64,000 bases of DNA from Coniferiporia sulphurascens (taxonomy: Eukaryota; Basidiomycota; Agaricomycetes; Hymenochaetales; Hymenochaetaceae), in NCBI GenBank assembly GCA_002794785.1, contig NBBA01000006.1:372001-436000 (forward strand). Direction: 5' to 3'. This document shows, piece by piece, positions 57,201 through 64,000 of this stretch. The notes below the pieces were generated by a model. It saw nothing but the letters and a program-made list of their open reading frames with translations. It had not been told where the DNA came from and made no database searches. How positions within the stretch are numbered: the first letter of the stretch is position 1; the number at the start of each line of letters is the position of its first letter. Position numbers and translations under genes: made by a program.

Positions 57201-60200
57201 GGCATGCACCTCCCTCGGACCCTCGTAAGTGTGCACCTTCCTCTTGGAATTTAAAAAAAAAATACTAAATCGTTCCCCTGCTTGTTTTAGCGTACTGGAG
57301 ATTTCAGTATCAACAAACTCGGCACCATTTCTCGGCTTAATATTTTGCGGTTCACATCCCGTTCACCAGATATTGCTTGGACAGTTGTTACGGGTCATTT
57401 GATCTATGTCCTCAGAAACAAAGTCGCCCCTCATTCACTAAGGCTGCAAGCTGCGCGCACCCTAGATGACATCTTGTTGATAGTCCCGCGTAGCATCGGT
57501 TCCTCTGAGGAGCGGAGAAGGATTGTACAACGTCTCCTGCTGGATGTCCTAGCTGAGCAGGTCGCCCCCGATCCTCTCACTGGAAACACTACGACTGTTG
57601 TGGACATTCGAAACATGGGACTGGAGACACTACATCAGATCTTGCAGTCTGCCGGACACACCCTACTGGTGGGATGGGAAACCATATTCGAGATGCTCGG
57701 TAGCGTGTGTGAATCGCCCACTCATGCGCTTTCTAATGCAGACCAAGCTGCGACTTCCCCGACAAGTCTAATTTCGCGCTCGTCAAAACCACCGCCACTC
57801 ACTTACTCCTTCTCTACTGAAAAGGGAAGTGCTGTCCTCGTCAGAATTGCGTTCCAGTCCCTCACTTTGGTATGCGACTCGCTTTCTACGCTTTCTCCGG
57901 AGCATCTTAAGCTTTGCATTGGGACAATCGGACGCTTTGGGAGGCAAGCGGACACGAACATTGCTTTGACCGCAGCTGGGAGTCTTTTGTGGGGTGTCTC
58001 GGACTCCATTCAGGCCAGGAGGAAGGATACCGAGCAAGAGGCGGAATATAATGCACTGTGGATGCTCCTCCTCCTCGAGGTCCTCGGACTCTGCACAGAC
58101 CCTCGTCTAGAAGTGCGCGTCGGTGCCATCCAAACACTTTTCAGAACCTTGCAGCTTTATGGAGCAACTCTGAGCCTTGAGACGTGGGACGAATGCATCT
58201 GGAAGGTAGCCTTCCCACTGTTAGATTCGATTACGGAGATCATGAAGCAACTGCCCCCTTCTATATCAAGTCCAATAGAGTCTGCAACTCCACTCGGTCT
58301 TACCCCCAATGCAAGCCAAGCTTGGGACGAGAGCAAAACCCTAGCATTGCAGTCCATCGGTTCTATCTTCAATGATTTTTTGACCGCCAAGCTTATTCAC
58401 CTAGACTCGTTCGAGGGGGTGTGGGATTCGTTCATTGGCCACATCCAGAACTCATTCATGTTCGATTCTGCGGCAAGCTGTACGGCCGCCTTACGTTGTC
58501 TTGAGAAGGCTCTCAAGGCTGCCGGTACATCATCAGAGGATGTAAATGAGAGGGTGCAGAATGCTTGTCGACGTGCGTGGATAGCGTGTGATGACATGGG
58601 TCAGCTTGTTTTACGGAGGACCAGGCCACCCCTTCCAGGTTATGCAGTAGCTACGAGTTCTCCACCATTCGATCAAGACAGCCTTCTTGCTTTCGTGGAC
58701 GTGATACGAAGTACTCATGTTCTAAGCAAAGAAAAAGTGGGCCACGAATGGGACATTGATCTTCTTACTCGCTTAATGGCTATTTTGAAAGGTAAGTTCG
58801 TTCAGCACAAAATACTCGACCTGAGCGGGCTAACGTTGGGATTCATAGGCGTTTTGACGTATCCGGACTCCCCGAGTTACCGGCCGGACATTGATGCGCT
58901 AACCCCGGTACAGGTAAGAACGCTTTACGCATTTATAATCTTGTCTTCTCATTGCAATCTTTAGACTGCAGCGATCGAAGCAATCAACAGTATTGATTTA
59001 TCAATACCGGGATCCCCATCCCTTGTCATGCGTGATCTCTCGGAACTCTTAACCTTGCCTTACCTCGGCGCTTTCGATGTGCACAAGTCGGCTAGCGATA
59101 TGTCCTCGCTTGCTGGAAGTTCTCGAGCCTCGAATCGCGTAACATATGTCGGACTCACGAAGAAAGTGATGCCGATGCTTATGGAAACATTTTTACGCTT
59201 TAGCAACAGCTCGGATATCTACTCGGATGGGACCTTGGAGACATTGTTTTCGGTTCGTCATGTGAACAGAAGCTTATTGCGTCTAAAACTGACAGTGGAA
59301 ACAGGCATACGCGGTGCCCATCAAATTGAAGTACGAATGTCCAGAACCTTCAAAGTACGGCAGTGATGCCCCACTATGGAAGACTGCCACAACATCTTTC
59401 CTTCACATTGTCAAGGAGTCAACGAAGCAGATCAGATCTTTAGGCGAGGGTAGGTGGAAATGAGTAAATGTATTTCATAAACACTAAGTATATATTATAG
59501 ACATTCCCGATGCACGCGTTGAAGGCATTTGGAGACAAATCGTTGACGTATTTCGAGGCGGAATATTAGCAGACTGGTGAGTTGCTTATCCTTGTGGTCA
59601 ATCACTTATTTACTGAAATCACTAAGCCGAAGTACGGAAAGTCTGTCTGTAGAAGAACAAGATGTAGAGGAGATGTTTGACCTTTCGCCCATCGTTACCC
59701 TTGAGACCGATGTCGTTCCTTTCCTCGCTGATGCACGTGTCTTGGACTATGTCATCATCCAACTCGCCAAAGTACTGCAACAAGGGAGTACACTTTACGC
59801 CGTGGAGGATGGCGCTCTAGACGGCCCTCTGTCTACATCGCATTCCGTAACCACGTCCGAGTCTGCAACCTCTACAAAGGTCATTGATTCTTACGGGTCC
59901 ACGATGAACATCGCTGCCATCCCGCGCGAGCGATTTTCGTATTGGTGCCTTGACCTTCTCTTCCTCGTTTGTTCCGATGTCACGAAAGGTACGTACGACT
60001 CATTCATCTGCCTACTCGTTGCTTAGATTTGGTCTAGATGAAGAAAACCTGCGACGTCGTGTCGCCGCCTTGAGTCTTCCGACACTGCTACATCGATGCA
60101 AAATGACTTTGCTTTCTTACCTTGCTGATGAAGCGCTCCGAGGGAATTATCCTTTCCCAAGGTCTGCGTCCTTCCTTCCTCTCATCTACTAGGCTATTAC

Positions 60201-60717
60201 TAAATCCCAATGCTGCGCTTTAGGGTACGTGAAGAGGAACTAGTATATGTATTGAAAAAACTCCTTTCTTTGAGGCTTTGGTCTGGGTCCCTCTGGGCCG
60301 CATTATCCAAATCACCATCGACATGCTGTTTAGAGCAACCTGGTGCGTGTAACCGATGATTTCCGAGAGAGCGGCTCGTGACGCTAACGACAATTGCCAG
60401 GCGTCGAGGCGAACCTCCCTTTGTCTTCACTTTTTAAAGAAGCGACGAAACGCTCCGCGATAGCGCACCTCTTCCTTCTGTACACCCCGCTATGCCAAAT
60501 TGCGGCATTGCCGCGCAAACCACCCGCAGTATGGACCGGGGCCTTTACGCTTGACGCTACTGCAGGGAAGGACGGACGACCGGCTCCTGTAAAAGCTGGG
60601 CCAAAGGGTTCGCTTATCGCTGAAAACGTCAGCTCCGGCGATATTGAGGAGCTGGATGCGCGGAGATTAGCTTCGTTATGCCTAGAAAAGATTGGTGAAG
60701 AGCTGGGTGTCTCGTAG
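54211..60717 (+). CDS. MON2: Mon2 (Ysl2), Golgi/endosome trafficking scaffold, 1812 aa
   Basis: Large helical-repeat protein related to Sec7-family Arf-GEFs but lacking the Sec7 domain. It works with Dop1 and the flippase Neo1 at the trans-Golgi and endosome. Sixteen exons were joined in phase: 54211-54246, 54306-54350, 54647-54713, 54764-55023, 55083-55696, 55749-56087, 56144-57224, 57291-58791, 58849-58913, 58965-59252, 59305-59449, 59501-59576, 59627-59988, 60038-60161, 60224-60342, 60401-60717. Visible regions: the N-terminal DCB-like part (SLASETRRKHSDVREAAEKA), HUS-like EEVFLSILIKIIGGES region, and the C-terminal Mon2 domain (ATTSFLHIVKESTKQIRSLG, DVVPFLADARVLDYVI). Two introns use unusual GTC donors (54247, 56088). 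Length matches other fungal Mon2. Confidence 0.9.
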
Positions 60718-61396
60718 GCTTTCATATCTCCCTTCTTGCTCAGTCTTGTCTATGTTAAGAGTAATACCGTCATGCATGTAATGGGCTATGGATGTAAATA
60801 AAGATACCAGTGCGTTTATTCCACCTCCGAATCGACTGCAATCATGGGTAAACTTACTTCCGGGGGTACTCGTACTTTTACTAATGGAAATTAGCACCCA
60901 CGCTGTGCTTCGTTAGATAGTAGCATAACGTATACCCGCAAAGTGGATTTGTATTAAGGTCCAGCGGGGATGATCTTAATTAATACGGCCGCCAGAAGTC
61001 CATCAATGATATTAAAACACAAATGCTCCGGATAAATTGAATGCCTGACAAGAGTCTCACATTTTTGTGAGTTTCCACGCCTACCCTTGACGGCGAAAGT
61101 TGATTCGCGTGTCTATTGTAAGCGAAGGGCGCCCGCTCTGGCAACTTCTAACTGTCAACCGGAAAGTCTCAAGCTTGCAATTGCTAGTATCTACGATATG
61201 TTACAGAGAGGAAATAGGGTACTGAGGAGTAGTAAGAAAAATATGTTCGAATAGCGTTACAAAACTAGTGTATATATACCAAAGCAGTACCAACCCATTA
61301 TTATAGAATAATCCGCCGATGGGTCAGTTTTCAGATGTGGGAAAAATTCTATGGAAGAAAAATGCAAGGAACAGCACACACAATCCCGCCGGGAAC
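60718..61396. other. Convergent 3' intergenic region MON2 / HELLS-like
   Basis: Both flanking genes end here. No other feature is recognised. Confidence 0.4.
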
Positions 61397-64000
61397 CTAC
61401 TCCACGTCCTCACCCAACATATTTGCCAACGCGTCGTTCCCCTCATCTGCAGTTGCTTCGTAGACCGCAAACGCTGTCTTCGTTTTCACTGCGTCAATCT
61501 GCCCAGGCTTCGCGTGAGCTGAAGTCCACCCTTTGGCTCTGCCGGCGAAGACCTCTGGACTCCTATCAAGCAGAATGTCGAGATCCTTATCGCTAATCAC
61601 GTTCGTTTTTCCCGTCTCTGTATTTGGCACAACCTCAATTTTCTCGCCTTCAAGCTTGAGAAGCGACCCAGCGAGCTCCGCAAGGCTGTCCTTATCTCGC
61701 CCGCCTTTGGTAACCAGCGAGCCGGGGACTTTAAACTTGCCTGGAAACAGAGAAGCATATCAGATGACAGAAGACAGTGCTCTCTTAATATGTTTACCCT
61801 TTGCTATGACTAGCGCTTCCAGTCTTCGCTTCTCGTTTGCGCGCTGCATGATCGTATTTTCGATCGTGTGTGCGCTTACCAATCGGAAAATAAGCACCGG
61901 CTTAGTTTGACCGATGCGGTGAGCACGGTCCTGTGCCTGCATGTCCATTTGCGGATTCTACGAGTCGCGAGGGTTGAGCACGAAAATAGCTAGAGCACTC
62001 TTCAAATATCACTTACCCAGTCTTGGTCGTAGAAGATGACCGTATCCGCCGCAGTGAGGTTAATTCCTAGCCCACCAGCACGTGTGCTGAGAATGAACAG
62101 ACGTGGAGCATCCGGATCATGTCCGCCCCCTTGAAAGCGGGCCATTTCCTCTCGCCTTTCCATTGGACTTGATTGTCCGTCAATACGACACAGGTTCCAT
62201 CCCTTGAATTCTATCGCCCATGCCTGCGTAGAGAATATTACTAGATGTTGCCAAGTCCAACTTCTAGAATAGAAGTGCTCACTTCGATAATATCAAGCAT
62301 AGTCGTAAATTGGCTAAACAGCAGCACCTTGTGGCCTCGCTTGAACAGTTCAGTCAAAAGGCGATCTAAGACGAGCATCTTCCCGCTGGCCCCAACAAGC
62401 TCTTCATCGATGACTTCCTCGCGGGTGTCCGGATTTATGGGCCAATCAAACAAGAACGGGTGAGAACAGACTTTGCGAAGCTGCATGACCGCGTTTTGAA
62501 GGTGCATATTATTAACTTGCTTCACTATAAGAGACATCGTGAGCAAATCGGTCACTTCAGGAGCAACATCATCGTACCGGCATTTCTATAATGATATTCT
62601 TTGCCTGCTGCGAGTGCGGAATTTTCCAACCTATGCCGCGTAAGATCGCCCAAGTCGCTTGACTCCACTTTCTCGAAGTATTCATCATCATCCCCGTCGA
62701 CGTTGTAGTCCGGCTTAGTTCCCCTCTTTCGCAACTTTCTTCCTTCAGTCAACATTTTTTCCCTTTCCTGGGCTTTCTGCTTGTTTTCTTTCTCCCCATC
62801 ACCCTTCTTCTGTTTCCCCTCTATCAGGAAACGTCGCAGACCGCCGTTGAGGACTGCCTCGTAGACGGACTTTTGATGCTCAGTCAAGGGGGCGTACAAA
62901 ACGTATTCTTTCTTCGGTGGCAGGGATTGTTCGACGTCCACTTTGAGGCGGCGCAGAAGAAATGGCTTCAGAATAGAATGAAGAGTGGACACGACGCTTG
63001 CAGTTTGGGAAGACGTCAACGACGAGTGCATTGTTGGGATGTTGAACCTGAAAATTACTAAGGCTCTGGATTCATCCGATAAAAAAGTTTAAAAGTAACC
63101 CTCACCATTCCTGAAATGTATTTAAATCGGAAAAAATATCGGGAAGGATAAAATTTAATAGTGACCACAATTCCGCCAAGTTGTTCTAAAAAACTGTTCA
63201 GATTGTGTCTTAGCTTCTACGAAGCGGTTTCTTAACTCACATGTAATGGTGTACCCGTTAGGACCATTCGTCCCGCGCTCGTATACTTTTTTATTTCTTG
63301 CATGAGCTTGCAGTCCATATTCTTGAGGCGATGGCCCTCATCAACAACGATGTAACCCCATTTGTGGTCTGTTAAGTGTTTGCGATCCCTGATGATCATT
63401 TCGTACGTCGTGACGACTACATGTGGTTTCTTCTCTTTCTTCCGTCTTTGTTTCCGCGGTGAGGAAGCGTCGGAATCAACTTCTTCTTCATCCTTAGTAG
63501 GGCGCATTACGGTCCTGCGCAATTCAGCCCTATCCGCAGGCGTACCGTGGTACATTACAACAGGGATCTGAGTTTTTTTAAATATTCATTAGAGTTATAC
63601 CTTTATTCACGTAATTACTAACTTTCGGAGCGAACTTTTCGAATTCGTCCATCCAATTGTGCAATACACTAAGAGGACATACGACGAGGAATGGTTGATT
63701 CGATCGTTCGCGGTGGAAAGCACAGAAAGATATCGTTTGGAGAGTCTATAGTCGAAATTAGCACTGACAAGGTCGACGGAGATTAATGCACATACCTTTC
63801 CCAGACCCATCTCATCCGCTACAGAAGTATGTGGAGGTTCAAAACACGGAGACTCGAAATACACTCGCTCCACGTACCAAGGATCCCCGAAATTCCATTT
63901 TCCCACAGACTCGCCATCCAAGCCACTCCCTCCAGCTGATAGTCCTTCAACTGACCTCCTGTAACTAGCGCGGGCTGTTCGAACTTCACTTCCTCTTCCT
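61397..64000 (-). CDS. HELLS/LSH-type Snf2 chromatin remodeller, 3' part (N-terminus beyond right edge)
   Basis: ATP-dependent nucleosome remodeller of the Lsh/Irc5/DDM1 subfamily. Read from the right edge: [20 protein letters not shown] and the Walker A ADEMGLGK (after an intron at about 63804-63876), KFAPK then [12 protein letters not shown], motif [12 protein letters not shown] (63300-63345), motif [29 protein letters not shown], an acidic-basic insertion (about 62680-62830), then lobe 2: [52 protein letters not shown]. The order and the [14 protein letters not shown] segment favour Lsh over ISWI or CHD; no chromodomain, SANT or SLIDE domain follows. Ends GEDVE at 61400. Confidence 0.88.

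Overview
This window is nuclear DNA of a basidiomycete fungus, most likely a mushroom-forming agaricomycete. The evidence is dense short introns (about 47-85 nt, GT-AG with CTNAN-type branch sites), CT-rich promoters, fungal housekeeping orthologues on both strands without operons, a chromodomain Ty3/gypsy element, a Tad-like LINE, and a lineage-style expanded gene family. Everything below was read by eye; no homology search was run. Splice sites were chosen by phase and by continuity of conserved protein.

Layout. 1-2063: 5' part of an unrecognised low-complexity protein gene (minus), cut by the left edge. 2514-11301: a local amplification of an F-box/LRR-like family, with two intact genes (5768-7593, 9492-11301), two relics (3848-4244, 8020-8500), repeated flanking blocks and two kinds of short transposon-like insertions. 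12655-15253: a cyclin-box protein gene whose 3' end looks frameshifted. 15670-17376: a single-pass membrane protein with a Ser/Thr-rich, KRE9/KNH-like ectodomain. 18226-30278: a compact housekeeping block with GPI13 (GPI ethanolamine phosphate transferase), NUP84/NUP107 (nuclear pore), BRF1 (TFIIIB) and RAM1 (farnesyltransferase beta).

30950-45244 is a nested transposon island. It holds a solo LTR, a full-length 8.2-kb chromodomain gypsy element (31740-39934, 560-bp LTRs, 5-bp target duplication) with another solo LTR inside its reverse transcriptase, an inverted solo LTR, and a degenerate LINE ending in poly(A). The gypsy element carries an 11-nt complement between its predicted RNA 5' end and its primer-binding site, the hallmark of Tf1/sushi self-priming. 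It also has an extra ORF after the integrase with an N-terminal membrane segment and two CCHC knuckles. Its two LTRs differ only by transitions, nearly all at CpG.

45651-64000: a small probable secreted protein, a third intact member of the F-box/LRR-like family (48394-50028), a ricin-B-like lectin, a MDP-1 HAD phosphatase divergent from MON2 (Golgi/endosome trafficking), and the 3' part of a HELLS/LSH-type Snf2 remodeller running off the right edge. LSH-type remodellers support DNA methylation in plants and animals, so its presence next to CpG-decayed transposons is suggestive, but the link is inference.
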